Shown here in pieces: positions 18,675-27,271 of a stretch of DNA of 64,000 nt. The DNA is from Pseudomonas nabeulensis. Its GTDB lineage: Bacteria > Pseudomonadota > Gammaproteobacteria > Pseudomonadales > Pseudomonadaceae. Made by a program: the position numbers and the translations under genes. The DNA is taken from assembly GCF_004682045.1 (NCBI RefSeq), contig NZ_QUZT01000004.1:1-64000 (forward strand), given 5' to 3'. The first letter of the stretch is position 1; each line of letters opens with the position of its first letter. The notes under the pieces were generated by a model, which saw only the letters and a program-made list of their open reading frames with translations, had not been told where the DNA came from and searched no databases.

Positions 18675-18862
18675 AAGCCCCCCTCACACGACAATGTTCA
18701 AAACCTGGCCTTTTGAATGGCTTGCTGCCGGTCCAGATTTCTCGGAGCACGGAGTATCTGACCTTAATGATCACCCTCCCTTTTGCCCGACCGGTCTCAA
18801 GGTAGGACAAAGCGCCTGTATAGACATCATGAAGCCCTGCCCTCCTTGAAAGATCATAGAAC

Positions 18863-18902
18863 TATACTTTTCGTATAGCATTTAAAATATACAAAACGTA
18901 TA
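18863..18902. promoter_or_regulatory. Tandem palindromic operators TATAC-N5-GTATA
   Basis: Two copies of TATAC-N5-GTATA, at 18863-18877 (spacer TTTTC) and 18888-18902 (spacer AAAAC), centres 25 bp apart. Together they also form a larger imperfect inverted repeat. They lie in the 452-bp region between the dehalogenase (minus) and the HxlR regulator (plus), so a dimeric winged-helix protein binding both sites is likely. The rest of that region shows no gene I can support; a long plus frame from 18949 runs across the HxlR gene and looks spurious. Confidence 0.6.
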
Positions 18903-19126
18903 GTTAATTCAACAGCGACACTCGACCCACCCAAGCAGCGAGCACTACATGAGAACGGCTATGCGATTGGCAGCAGAAGGTGTTCAAACGCTGCGCGCTT
19001 TCCAATCGGGAGCTGCGCGGTTAGCGGCGCTATCGGAGGGAAAAGCTTCTGGCTCTGAGCGGCTGGTGCTCGTCCATCTACCGCATCACGCTACGTATCG
19101 GCTGAGCAAAATATGTACAATAAGTC

Positions 19127-19786
19127 ATGACAAACAAAACCTATGGCCAACTCTGCCCAATCGCCCGTTCACTGGATGTGCTGGGAGATCGCTGGACGCT
19201 GCTTTTGATTCGCGAATTCCTGCTGGGGCCCAAGCGATTCAAGGACCTGCTCGCGATTCTGACCTCGATGGGTCCAAACCGGCTCTCAGAGCGTCTCGCC
19301 ATGCTAGTGGAGAACGCCGTTATTCAACCCGTCACGCTACACACGCCTGCTGCTACGCCCGCTTACGAGCTGACGGCACTCGGCGAGCGACTGCGCACGC
19401 CAGTGCTCGCGCTGGGTTTCTGGGGGCTGAGCCTGCCGGTCGACGAGCGCATCGATCCGTCCAGTGCGCGGGCGGAGCTCATAGCACTTTGCCTGACCGC
19501 CGCGAACGACTCGGTGGCGAGCGTCGGTTTGCACGAGGTGTACGAATTTCAGGTGGGGGCAGAAATCTTCCATATTCAAGTCAGCGACGGGAGCCTGTTG
19601 GCGAGGTCCGGGTCCTGCACGGAGCTTGCCGACGTCAAGATCCAGTGCGACATGGAAACTTTCATTGCACTGGCTCTACGCCAGATCACGCCAACCCAGG
19701 CGCTTCGCGAAGGACACGCAAAACTGCTGCACGGCGATCGTCCAGCGTTTACGCGCGTGTTCAAAGTGCTCGAGTACAAGCCCTAA
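19127..19786 (+). CDS. HxlR-family transcriptional regulator with C-terminal SCP2-like domain
   Basis: A 219-aa protein. Residues 1-100 form an HxlR winged helix (CPIARSLDVLGDRWTLLLIR, FKDLLAILTSMGPNRLSERL, ELTALGERLRTPVLALGFWG). Residues 120-219 resemble the SCP2 sterol-carrier fold (GAEIFHIQVSDGSL ... QITPTQALREGHAKLLHGD), which probably binds a hydrophobic ligand. It is followed on the same strand by an OYE-like gene and lipid- or ester-type hydrolases, and precedes a free-standing SCP2 protein at 22232. ATG 19127 has only a weak ribosome site. It probably controls the neighbouring genes through the TATAC-N5-GTATA sites. Confidence 0.85.
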   Translation: MTNKTYGQLCPIARSLDVLGDRWTLLLIREFLLGPKRFKDLLAILTSMGPNRLSERLAMLVENAVIQPVTLHTPAATPAYELTALGERLRTPVLALGFWGLSLPVDERIDPSSARAELIALCLTAANDSVASVGLHEVYEFQVGAEIFHIQVSDGSLLARSGSCTELADVKIQCDMETFIALALRQITPTQALREGHAKLLHGDRPAFTRVFKVLEYKP

Positions 19787-19991
19787 GCCCAGGGCTACTC
19801 CACCCCGAAAACCATTCCTCCTTGACCGCCGGCGCTCAATTCGCCACGTTGCCGCGCGCGCAACAGCGCGGGCGCCTTAGCTGCAAGCCAAACCTATTTA
19901 TCCCTGTTTACCTGCATCCGGTGTCATCCGGTGGTAACCCCGTGCACGTCAAGCGCTCATGCGGCGTGTCCCCCCTTGTAGAGAACTCACC

Positions 19992-21251
19992 ATGACCGCC
20001 TCTTCACCTGAAGAAAATCTGCTTAACCAACCTTTATACCTTCCGAACGGCAGTGCTTTGCGCAATCGCCTGGCCAAGGCGGCCATGAGCGAAACGCTGG
20101 GCACTTACAACAATCATCCAACATTGAAGCTGGTCGAACTGTACCGGCGCTGGTCCGCGTCAGGTATTGGTTTGCTCATGACCGGAAACGTCATGATCGA
20201 CCGTCGTGCGCTCGGTGAGCCAGGCAACGTGGTGATTGAAGATGAAACCGACCTGCCTGTACTCCATCAGTGGGCCCGTGCCGCAACCGGGCAAGGCGCA
20301 GCGATCTGGGTGCAGCTCAATCACCCGGGCAAGCAGTCGACCAAAGGCCTGAACCGCAGCAACCTGGCGCCATCCGCCGTCCCGTTTCGCAAGGACATGG
20401 CCTCTCTCTTCGAGACGCCACGCGAGGCCACGACGGCCGAGATCGAAGACATCATTCAGCGCTTTGGACGCAGCGCAGCCATCTGCAAGAAAGCGGGCTT
20501 CAGCGGCGTGCAGATCCATGGCGCACACGGTTATCTGATCAATCAGTTCCTGTCGCCCCACCACAATCGGCGCACGGATGAATGGGGTGGCAGCCCTGAA
20601 AAACGCCGGCGTTTCGTGTTGGCCGTCTATAGAGAAATCCGGCGCCAGGTCGGTACCGATTTTCCGGTCGGTATCAAGCTTAATTCAGCGGACTTCCAGC
20701 ACGGTGGTTTCACTGAGCAGGAGTCCATGGCAACGATCCACGCACTCGCCGAAGCAGGCATCGATCTGATTGAAATTTCCGGCGGAACCTACGAGGCGCC
20801 CGCCATGAGCGGCGGCCTCAAAGAAACCAAAAAAGCATCCACCGTAGCGCGTGAGGCTTACTTTCTGGAGTTTGCCGAGAAGGTGCGCGCCTCGATCAAC
20901 GTACCGCTGATGGTCACAGGCGGTTTCCGCAGTGCCGCTGCGATGAACGCCGCACTGCGTTCCGGAGCACTGGATGTGATTGGCCTCGCGCGGCTGTTGG
21001 CGATTGATCCCGAGGCACCGGGCGCCCTATTGCAAGGGCAGGACAGCGCGCAGCGTGTACGACCGATCACCACCGGCATCAAGCAGATCGATAAGATGGG
21101 GGTCATGGAAATCCTTTGGTACACGCTGCAGCTCAAGCGAATAGCCAGCGGCCGTGATCCAAAACCCTATGAGAGTGGGCTTTGGGCGTTTGCAAAATCG
21201 CTGATGAAAAGTGGCTGGGGCACGTTCCGTACGCGGCGCACGCGCGCATGA
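19992..21251 (+). CDS. NADH:flavin oxidoreductase, old yellow enzyme family (2,4-dienoyl-reductase-like branch)
   Basis: A 419-aa FMN-dependent OYE-fold protein, longer than the NemA-type enzyme at 13252 and from another branch: LYLPNGSALRNRLAKAAMSE, VQLNHPGKQS, the active-site HGAHGYLINQFLSPHHNRRT, DEWGGSPEKRRRF and LMVTGGFRSAAAM. It lacks the C-terminal FAD/NAD domains of true 2,4-dienoyl-CoA reductases. ATG 19992 is preferred; the frame is open back to 19959. First gene of a probable four-gene unit with hydrolase, SCP2 protein and hydrolase. Confidence 0.9.
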   Translation: MTASSPEENLLNQPLYLPNGSALRNRLAKAAMSETLGTYNNHPTLKLVELYRRWSASGIGLLMTGNVMIDRRALGEPGNVVIEDETDLPVLHQWARAATGQGAAIWVQLNHPGKQSTKGLNRSNLAPSAVPFRKDMASLFETPREATTAEIEDIIQRFGRSAAICKKAGFSGVQIHGAHGYLINQFLSPHHNRRTDEWGGSPEKRRRFVLAVYREIRRQVGTDFPVGIKLNSADFQHGGFTEQESMATIHALAEAGIDLIEISGGTYEAPAMSGGLKETKKASTVAREAYFLEFAEKVRASINVPLMVTGGFRSAAAMNAALRSGALDVIGLARLLAIDPEAPGALLQGQDSAQRVRPITTGIKQIDKMGVMEILWYTLQLKRIASGRDPKPYESGLWAFAKSLMKSGWGTFRTRRTRA

Positions 21252-21363
21252 GCCCTGCGGTTGCTGACCCTATCGCACCGATTTTCACTGTGCCTGCCTC
21301 CGTCCGTACACAGGTTCAACGGCGATGCATGCCCAACATGACAACCTCCTGGAGGACTTCAAC

Positions 21364-22209
21364 ATGACCTATACCCATTTAACCGCTCCTACCCTCTATG
21401 TCGACGTCGATGGGGACACTTTTGCCTATCGCCGCTGGGGTAACGACAAGACGGATCAGCCGCCACTGTTCCTCCTCCAACACTTCCGGGGAGGTATGGA
21501 TCATTGGGACCCGGTCATGACGGATGGGCTTGCGGCGGGCCGCGAGGTCATTCTCTACAACGGTCGCGGAATAGCCTCCTCTTCCGGCGAACCGCGTAAC
21601 CGAATTGAGCTGATGGCCGACGACGCTGCTGCGGTGATTCGCGCACTTGGTCTATCAACAGTCGATGTCCTGGGTTTCTCGCTCGGCGGTTTTATCGCTC
21701 AGGACCTGGCTCGGCGCCATCCCGATCTGGTGCGCAAACTGATACTGCTGGGTACAGGGCCTCGTGGCGGTAATCCAGACTCAGACCCTGGCGTGTTGGA
21801 GGCAGCACCACGCCCCGTACCAACAGTGGAAGATTTTCTGTTCCTGTTTTTCGGTCGATCCGAGGCGGCGCGACGGGCAGGACGCGATTTCTGGGAACGC
21901 CGCCATCAGCGTGTCGACCAGGATCCGCCAAGCTCTGTGCAGGTAATGCAGGCACAGATCGAAGCCCATATGCACTTCATGCCCAAGCTGGACCCTAATG
22001 ATCCTTTCAATCATCTGCGCGCTATCAAACAGCCAACGTTCATCCTGAACGGCATGAATGACATCATGGTTCCAACGGTCAACTCATGGTACATGGCCCA
22101 GAACATTCCGAACGCCCAGTTATTCTTGTACCCGGATGCTGGCCACGGCGCCCAATTCCAATGCCCTGAGCGGTTTCTGAAACACGCCATCACATTCCTT
22201 AACGAATAA
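21364..22209 (+). CDS. Alpha/beta hydrolase, cytoplasmic
   Basis: A 281-aa alpha/beta hydrolase: oxyanion region LQHFRGGMDHWDP, nucleophile elbow GFSLGG, acid in MNDIMVP and catalytic His in YPDAGHGAQFQ. ATG 21364 has a strong GGAGG 10 nt upstream. It is a clear paralogue of the protein at 22660, sharing the arrangement of NGRGIASSSGEP, DDA and PDAGHG, but has no signal peptide. Likely an esterase or lactonase; the substrate is unknown. Confidence 0.9.
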   Translation: MTYTHLTAPTLYVDVDGDTFAYRRWGNDKTDQPPLFLLQHFRGGMDHWDPVMTDGLAAGREVILYNGRGIASSSGEPRNRIELMADDAAAVIRALGLSTVDVLGFSLGGFIAQDLARRHPDLVRKLILLGTGPRGGNPDSDPGVLEAAPRPVPTVEDFLFLFFGRSEAARRAGRDFWERRHQRVDQDPPSSVQVMQAQIEAHMHFMPKLDPNDPFNHLRAIKQPTFILNGMNDIMVPTVNSWYMAQNIPNAQLFLYPDAGHGAQFQCPERFLKHAITFLNE

Positions 22210-22231
22210 CTACTTACGGAGTCAGCACATC

Positions 22232-22630
22232 ATGCTGAAGTTTAGATTTTTGTTGTGGGCGTTGACCAAGCTGTTACAGCGAGCAATCAGGAGAAACCCC
22301 GGCTGCGCAAAACTTGTTAAAGGTAAGTCGCTGGTCTTTCAAATTCAAACGGAGGGCGGCGTGGGTCGCTACTTCACCGTCGCAGACGGCAAGATAAAGT
22401 CCGCCGCAGGCTTAACTGAAAAACCAGCATTCACTCTATCGTTTAGAAACGCAGAAAGAGGTTTCGCCATTCTGTCTGCTAAAGACAGTAAAGATGAATT
22501 TCTAACCGGTTTGCGTAAAGGCGATCTACACATCAGCGGCGACTTTGTTGAGGTGATGTGGTTCCAGGGATTGACGGAATACTTACAGCCCGCTAAAAAC
22601 CCCGCGCAGTTTTTTTTTACTACGCGCTAG
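22232..22630 (+). CDS. SCP2 sterol-binding-domain protein
   Basis: A 132-aa protein that fits the SCP2/UbiJ-like hydrophobic-ligand fold: KGKSLVFQIQTEGGVGRYFT, GKIKSAAGLTEKPAFTLSF and LRKGDLHISGDFVEVMWFQG. An N-terminal basic and hydrophobic stretch might associate with the membrane. It lies 22 bp after one hydrolase and 29 bp before its exported paralogue, so all three are probably co-transcribed. It may present a hydrophobic substrate to the hydrolases or OYE; inferred from family and context. Confidence 0.75.
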   Translation: MLKFRFLLWALTKLLQRAIRRNPGCAKLVKGKSLVFQIQTEGGVGRYFTVADGKIKSAAGLTEKPAFTLSFRNAERGFAILSAKDSKDEFLTGLRKGDLHISGDFVEVMWFQGLTEYLQPAKNPAQFFFTTR

Positions 22631-22659
22631 GGCTAGACACACTCGACTCTGGAGAAAAA

Positions 22660-23622
22660 ATGCATCGTTTATTTGCAACGGCCTTAATGTGCTTAACTTT
22701 TGGAGCAACCTTTACTACCGCATCCGCACAGACCCAGGCAGTTGGCTATCGCTCGCCAAGCCCATCATCAAGCGAATCGCAACCGGCTGTCGAATGGCGA
22801 AATGTCCGCACCCAGTTCATCTCAACAGGCGGTGTTTACTACGCCTATCGTGAACTTGGACAAAATCAGGCTGGCAAGCCCGTCGTGTTTCTAAACCACT
22901 TGGCCGCCGTGTTGGACAACTGGGATCCGCGTGTAGTGGACGGAATTGCGGGGAAACACCACGTTGTCGTATTCGACAACCGTGGGATAGGCGCTTCAAC
23001 CGGCGAACCCGCGACAACCATTGAACAGATGGCTGATGACGCGATCAGCTTCATCAAAGCCAAGGGCTATACGCAGGTCGATCTGTTCGGGTTCTCGATG
23101 GGTGGGATGATTGCCCAGGAAATCGTACTCAAGGAGCCGAAACTTGTCCGCAAGATCATCCTGGCCGGGACCGGCCCGGCAGGTGGCGAGGGCATCAGCG
23201 CCGTCTCCGGCGTTTCGAATAGAGCCCTGATTCGGGGCCTCTTCACGGGCCAGGATCCGAAACAGTTTTTGTTCTTCACGCGTACCGCTAACGGAATCAC
23301 CGCTGGCAAAGCGTTCCTGGAACGGTTGAAGGAGCGTTCTGAAAAGCGCGACGACGAGATCACCTTTAGCGCTTATCGGGCGCAGTTAAAGGCACTGCGC
23401 GCCTGGGGCGAAAAGCCCCCCGCCGATCTTTCTGTCGTCAAGCAATCGGTGCTTATCGCCAACGGAGAAGACGACCTGATGGTTCCGATTGAGAACTCGC
23501 GTAATCTCGCACGCAGGCTCCCTCACAGCGAGTTGCTCATCTACCCTGATGCGGGCCATGGAGGCATATTTCAGTTTTACGCCGACTTCGTACCCGCCGC
23601 GCTCAAGTTTCTGGCTCGTTAA
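22660..23622 (+). CDS. Alpha/beta hydrolase with signal peptide
   Basis: A 320-aa secreted or periplasmic alpha/beta hydrolase. The N-terminus is a Sec signal (hydrophobic ALMCLTFGATFTT ending ASAQ). Mature motifs: LNHLAAVLDNWDP, FDNRGIGASTGEP, nucleophile GFSMGGMIAQ, acid in EDDLMVP and His in PDAGHGG. Paralogous to the cytoplasmic enzyme at 21364, pointing to a duplicated pair acting in two compartments. GGAG precedes the ATG. Substrate unknown. Confidence 0.9.
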   Translation: MHRLFATALMCLTFGATFTTASAQTQAVGYRSPSPSSSESQPAVEWRNVRTQFISTGGVYYAYRELGQNQAGKPVVFLNHLAAVLDNWDPRVVDGIAGKHHVVVFDNRGIGASTGEPATTIEQMADDAISFIKAKGYTQVDLFGFSMGGMIAQEIVLKEPKLVRKIILAGTGPAGGEGISAVSGVSNRALIRGLFTGQDPKQFLFFTRTANGITAGKAFLERLKERSEKRDDEITFSAYRAQLKALRAWGEKPPADLSVVKQSVLIANGEDDLMVPIENSRNLARRLPHSELLIYPDAGHGGIFQFYADFVPAALKFLAR

Positions 23623-23735
23623 TACATTTTTGCATCCGCCTGGCTCGAACGCCAGGCGTCGATGTGGCCTTCCCAACTGACTGTTTGTAACTGATCCATA
23701 AACCCCACCTATCCAAACAAACAGCACGTGAGGAA

Positions 23736-23747
23736 GGGGGGGGGGGG
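23736..23747 (+). repeat. Homopolymeric G12 tract
   Basis: Twelve consecutive G residues in an intergenic region between the exported hydrolase and the IS66-linked ORF. The sequence immediately following (GTAATCAAGTCACTGG from 23747) begins with GTAA, as IS66 element ends usually do, so the tract may mark the edge of the IS remnant. Such tracts are slippage-prone and also prone to sequencing error. Confidence 0.6.
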
Positions 23748-23790
23748 TAATCAAGTCACTGGCGCGGAGACCATTCTCGGCACAGTTACT

Positions 23791-24099
23791 TCATTTTTTA
23801 GGCCTGATATCCACCACCATCCCCGCCTGTACATTTTTGATCGGTGACAGTAAGTGCGGCGAAATATTCCAGCGTTGGCCGGTGTCGGTTACCACTGTGA
23901 CGGTCTTGCGATTGAACTTCATGACGGTAACGGACAGGCGCTCACCATTGGGTGAATCGAAACTTACCCGTGCTCCTGGATGGAACTGCATCATCGATTT
24001 ATGAGCCTCCAACGACTCCAACATCTTCAGCCGTTCGATAATGTGATGATTCAATGTCACTAATTCATCGACACTCAGATGATCAATATTGATACTCAT
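23791..24099 (-). CDS. Small hypothetical protein coupled to the IS66 transposase end
   Basis: A 102-aa protein with an N-terminal helix ([20 protein letters not shown]) and a C-terminal beta-rich KOW/SH3-like part ([34 protein letters not shown]). I do not recognise a named family. Its ATG overlaps the TGA of the transposase fragment (ATGA), and the Shine-Dalgarno GGAGGGC lies within the last codons of that gene, so the two belonged to one element. Probably an IS66 passenger or accessory gene; a nucleic-acid-binding role is only suggested by the fold-like pattern. Confidence 0.6.
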   Translation of the reverse strand: MSINIDHLSVDELVTLNHHIIERLKMLESLEAHKSMMQFHPGARVSFDSPNGERLSVTVMKFNRKTVTVVTDTGQRWNISPHLLSPIKNVQAGMVVDIRPKK

Positions 24100-24620
24100 G
24101 ATGCCCTCCAATTCCAGGGTAGTAACGCCTCAACATCTTCAACTGATTCAGCCTGCGGTAATCGCTCCAGTACATGGCGCAGCCACGTATAGGGCTCCTG
24201 GCCGTTGGCTTTAGCCGTTTCGACCAGACTGTAGATCTGCGCACTGGCGGTGGCACCCTTGGGCGTGTCACTGAATAGCCATGCTTTGCGACCGATCACA
24301 AACGGTTTGATTGCTCTTTCGGCGGCGTTGTTGTCGATCGGTAAAAAACCGGCCTCCACGTAACGTTCCAGCCGGCTCCAGTTGCTGCCCAGATAACTGA
24401 GCGCCTTGCCGAGAGCACTTTGCGATGCGACTTGCGGCTGAGTTTTCTCCAGCCAGTTCAACTGCGCGAGCACCGGCAAGCTCTTTTCCTGGCGACCGGC
24501 AAAGCGCTGCTCATCCGTCATTTCTTTCAAATCACGTTCGATACCGTACAACTTGTTGATCATCGTCAGCGCAACATCGGCCCGACCGGTTTTACCCTTG
24601 ATGGATCGCTTACGGAGCAT
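24096..24620 (-). pseudogene. IS66-family transposase (TnpC), C-terminal fragment
   Basis: Encodes about the last 170 residues of an IS66 DDE transposase: [31 protein letters not shown], the catalytic-domain end [36 protein letters not shown] and the family C-terminus EALLPWNW. Full IS66 transposases are about 500 aa; everything upstream of about 24605 is gone, replaced by the 3' end of a group II intron. The ATG at 24620 is therefore not the genuine start. No longer functional. Confidence 0.9.
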
Positions 24621-24657
24621 CGTACCAATGCCAGATGCAAGCCTAGGTGCCAGCTAA

Positions 24658-25074
24658 TCGGCATAGGGGACGGTCTTCATAGACCGTACTCCTGCCACAC
24701 CACCCGGCATGCGGGTCCGCACCGGGCGGTTCGAGAGATTGAGGTCAGGAGAGACGTGGTAGTCCCAAGCGGTCGAACCATGCAATTTCAAGCACTCGGT
24801 TCATTTCCATACGGCTGTTACGCCACCTGCTGCGCGAGCTTCCCGCAACGTTGCGTGCGCTTTCCTCGCGCGCACCAAGTGCTCGTGGCTCTCTGTAGAT
24901 AGTCGTTCCACGCTTCCAGTGTTTGAGTTGGGTAGCTCGGAGTCGATGTCGTATCCATTCGTCCAGCTCTCGCCAGTTTCGCGGGGCTTGCGACAATCCA
25001 AAGTAAGCTTTTCACCGCAGCAGATAAGGACGCAGGCCGTTCACGACTTGAGGTACTGCTTCCGGTCTCGATCA
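24658..25074 (-). mobile_element. Group II intron remnant (3' end, with domain V and the maturase C-terminus)
   Basis: Minus strand. Downstream of a maturase fragment lies a typical domain V at about 24698-24731, an ACCGCCCGG/CCGGGTGGT stem with a CGC triad and a TGCGG-AC-CCGCA inner hairpin. A domain VI-like hairpin ACGGTCT-ATGA-AGACCGT follows, then the apparent intron 3' end CCTATGCCGAT near 24658. Domains I-IV and most of the maturase gene are missing, so it is a dead 5'-truncated copy. It abuts the IS66 transposase fragment. Confidence 0.8.
24745..25074 (-). pseudogene. Group II intron maturase/reverse transcriptase, C-terminal fragment with in-frame stop
   Basis: Encodes the maturase-specific (GIIM) domain end: VVNGLRPYLLR-stop-KAYFG, LSQAPRNWRELDEWIRHRLR, ATQLKHWKRGTTIYR and IAWFDRLGLPRLS. 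A TGA at 25012-25014 replaces the Trp codon expected in LLGWKAYFG, and the frame closes again upstream at about 25075. The reverse-transcriptase domains are absent. Read directly from the sequence; assignment by well-known motif pattern. Confidence 0.85.
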
Positions 25075-25282
25075 TTGGTACCCAACAGGCAAATATGCCG
25101 TTCGATCGAGGAACTCTTCGTGAAACGAATCACTCCCCTAACCCGTTTAACATATGGAAATATTTTGTAGCTATCCAATACCTTTGGCCAAGGCGGTATG
25201 AACATAAACTACCCGCGCTAAGAAAACCCACCTGCAGCATAGCAAGATCGCGGGAAAGTTTTATATTGAAGTCTCTCATCTT

Positions 25283-26932
25283 TTACCAACGAAAACGCCC
25301 GACCGACTGCTGCAAGTCACTACCTAAACGAGCTAGTTCTACTGAAGAACTCATCGTTTGCCCCGACTTAATTGCAGACAGGTCAGCCATGCTGTGAATC
25401 TCTATGATATTTTGGTTGATCTGAACCACTGTAGCGCCCTGCTCTTCGGCGCCTGCAGCGATCTGATGGTTCATGGCTTGAATATCAGCTACTGCTTGAG
25501 TGATCTCAAGCAACGAGGTACGCGCTTGCTGGGCTAGATTTACAACCTCTCTAGTTCGTAAATTGCCGCGCTGCATAAGCTCCCACGCCGTATGGCTTCC
25601 CTCCTGAAGCGAAATTACGAGACTTTCTATCTCCTTTGTCGATTGCTGAGTACGCATCGCGAGCCCTCGAACCTCGTCCGCAACCACTGCAAATCCGCGT
25701 CCTTGCTCCCCTGCTCGAGCAGCCTCGATTGCCGCATTTAATGCCAAGAGATTAGTTTGCTCTGCGACAGCTTTTATTACATCAATCACCTGATTTATGC
25801 ATTCACTATCGTGCTGAAGTCTTTCCATCGCGCCGCCTAACTTAGCCATATCCTCAGAGAGGCATTCTATATATTCGACTGCACCATTTACTACTCGCTC
25901 TCCGCCGCGTGCCTTTTCATCCGCCATGCTTGCCAATGTAGCTGCTTCCTCTGTACTTTGTGCAATCGCTTGAACCGTTATCACCAGTTCATTTATAGCA
26001 GCAGAGACCTGTGCTATTGCCAATTTCTGCTGTTCAATATCAGTTTGAGCCTGCGCACAAATCGACGAAAGTCCCTCGGAGGCAGCAACCAATTGCTCTG
26101 CTCCCTGATTGATGTCTCCTACGAGATGACGTAAACCATTTGCCATTCTACGAGTAGCGCCTTGCAACTTCCCTATCTCATCGTTACGGCAGCTTTCCTC
26201 CACATCGACCAAATCACCAGAGGCAATGCGCTCAGCCCACTGAACAGTCGCTTTTAGAGGAGGAACAAGTTGATGAGATATGAACCAGACACCACACACA
26301 GAGATAAATATAGCTATCAGTGTAGCCCCAGCCAATAGTGTGTATATCAAAGCCACCTTATCATCACGATCCATGACCAGATGCGACATCAGCTTGTCTA
26401 CCGACCTCTCCAAGCCTGCAGCTTGACCAGCCAACTGCTCAGTTTCTTCCCTCCAAGAAACTGGAACTCCCGGAGCCGATCCGAAATTATTAGGCAACGC
26501 AGCGCGGACCAGTCCAGAAAACTTCCGATCATGGGCAACCAGCTCGTTAGTTAACCCATTCAAGTCATCTGTCGCCGGAGACACGAACGAAGGAAAAGAT
26601 TCTTCAATACTACTCTTTAGCCGCTCCATTGACGAGGCTCTATCTTGAAGAGCTTGTTCATCATGAAGTAGCAGATATTGCCTTTCCGCCGCCTTTAGAT
26701 TTTGCACTTTCACCATAAGATCACTAACTTTCCCACTTTTCTCTAGCAGACCGGAGAGTGCGAAAACACTGTAAAACCCAGTAAGCGTGACAATTAGTCC
26801 TACACCAATAACCAGAGAAAACAAGAGCATCAACTTGGATTGAACCCCAAGCCCTCCCAACATATGGTCACTATTCGCCACAATCATGCCCCTTATTTTT
26901 GTTATAAAATGGTAGCTCTGTGTTTCCAACAC
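25283..26932 (-). CDS. Methyl-accepting chemotaxis protein
   Basis: A 549-aa inner-membrane chemoreceptor: TM1 at about 32-55 ([20 protein letters not shown]), a periplasmic ligand domain of about 140 residues, TM2 at about 195-218 ([20 protein letters not shown]), a HAMP domain ([20 protein letters not shown]) and a full cytoplasmic signalling domain with the hairpin [20 protein letters not shown]. The start may be TTG 26932 or ATG 26887. It is the most downstream gene on the minus strand after the aromatic cluster, so attraction to p-cymene, cumate or terpenes is a reasonable guess. The DNA is AT-richer than core genes. Confidence 0.92.
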   Translation of the reverse strand: MLETQSYHFITKIRGMIVANSDHMLGGLGVQSKLMLLFSLVIGVGLIVTLTGFYSVFALSGLLEKSGKVSDLMVKVQNLKAAERQYLLLHDEQALQDRASSMERLKSSIEESFPSFVSPATDDLNGLTNELVAHDRKFSGLVRAALPNNFGSAPGVPVSWREETEQLAGQAAGLERSVDKLMSHLVMDRDDKVALIYTLLAGATLIAIFISVCGVWFISHQLVPPLKATVQWAERIASGDLVDVEESCRNDEIGKLQGATRRMANGLRHLVGDINQGAEQLVAASEGLSSICAQAQTDIEQQKLAIAQVSAAINELVITVQAIAQSTEEAATLASMADEKARGGERVVNGAVEYIECLSEDMAKLGGAMERLQHDSECINQVIDVIKAVAEQTNLLALNAAIEAARAGEQGRGFAVVADEVRGLAMRTQQSTKEIESLVISLQEGSHTAWELMQRGNLRTREVVNLAQQARTSLLEITQAVADIQAMNHQIAAGAEEQGATVVQINQNIIEIHSMADLSAIKSGQTMSSSVELARLGSDLQQSVGRFRW

Positions 26933-26973
26933 GCTGCCTTCAAGGAGACTCCGAAAAAGTCAGCCCTTTCCAG

Positions 26974-27219
26974 TCAATTGCCGGTCGATTCTCCTTCGGT
27001 CCTCCACATCAGAACTGTGGTCCCAGCGCCAAGGATAGCGATTAGACCTAGACCGACCGAGTCAATAGCCAACCTCATGACCACAAGAGAGTTTCCCGAA
27101 TAGAAGGCGACGACTTCGATCTGCGCGCCGTCAGGACCGAGCGGGAATGGCAACAGTCCTAACAAAACTAGCCCGATAAAACTGACCGCGATCGCAATGA
27201 ATGCGAACCAACCACTCAA
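26974..27219 (-). CDS. Small two-helix membrane protein, function unknown
   Basis: An 81-aa protein with two clear hydrophobic segments (FAFIAIAVSFIGLVLLGLLP and LAIDSVGLGLIAILGAGTTV) separated by a short polar loop with FPLGPDGAQIEVV. It begins with TTG, and the ribosome site is weak, so expression is unproven. It lies 52 bp after the FAD protein gene at 27272 and 41 bp before the chemoreceptor, all on the same strand. No family recognised. Confidence 0.5.
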   Translation of the reverse strand: MSGWFAFIAIAVSFIGLVLLGLLPFPLGPDGAQIEVVAFYSGNSLVVMRLAIDSVGLGLIAILGAGTTVLMWRTEGESTGN

Positions 27220-27271
27220 TTCTCAGAACGCGATTCAATTCAGAATTATTATTGGATCTTACCGAGAGTTA

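Noticed and set aside
18949..19995. 348-codon plus frame overlapping the HxlR gene
   Set aside because: It covers the HxlR gene in another frame and has no recognisable domain.
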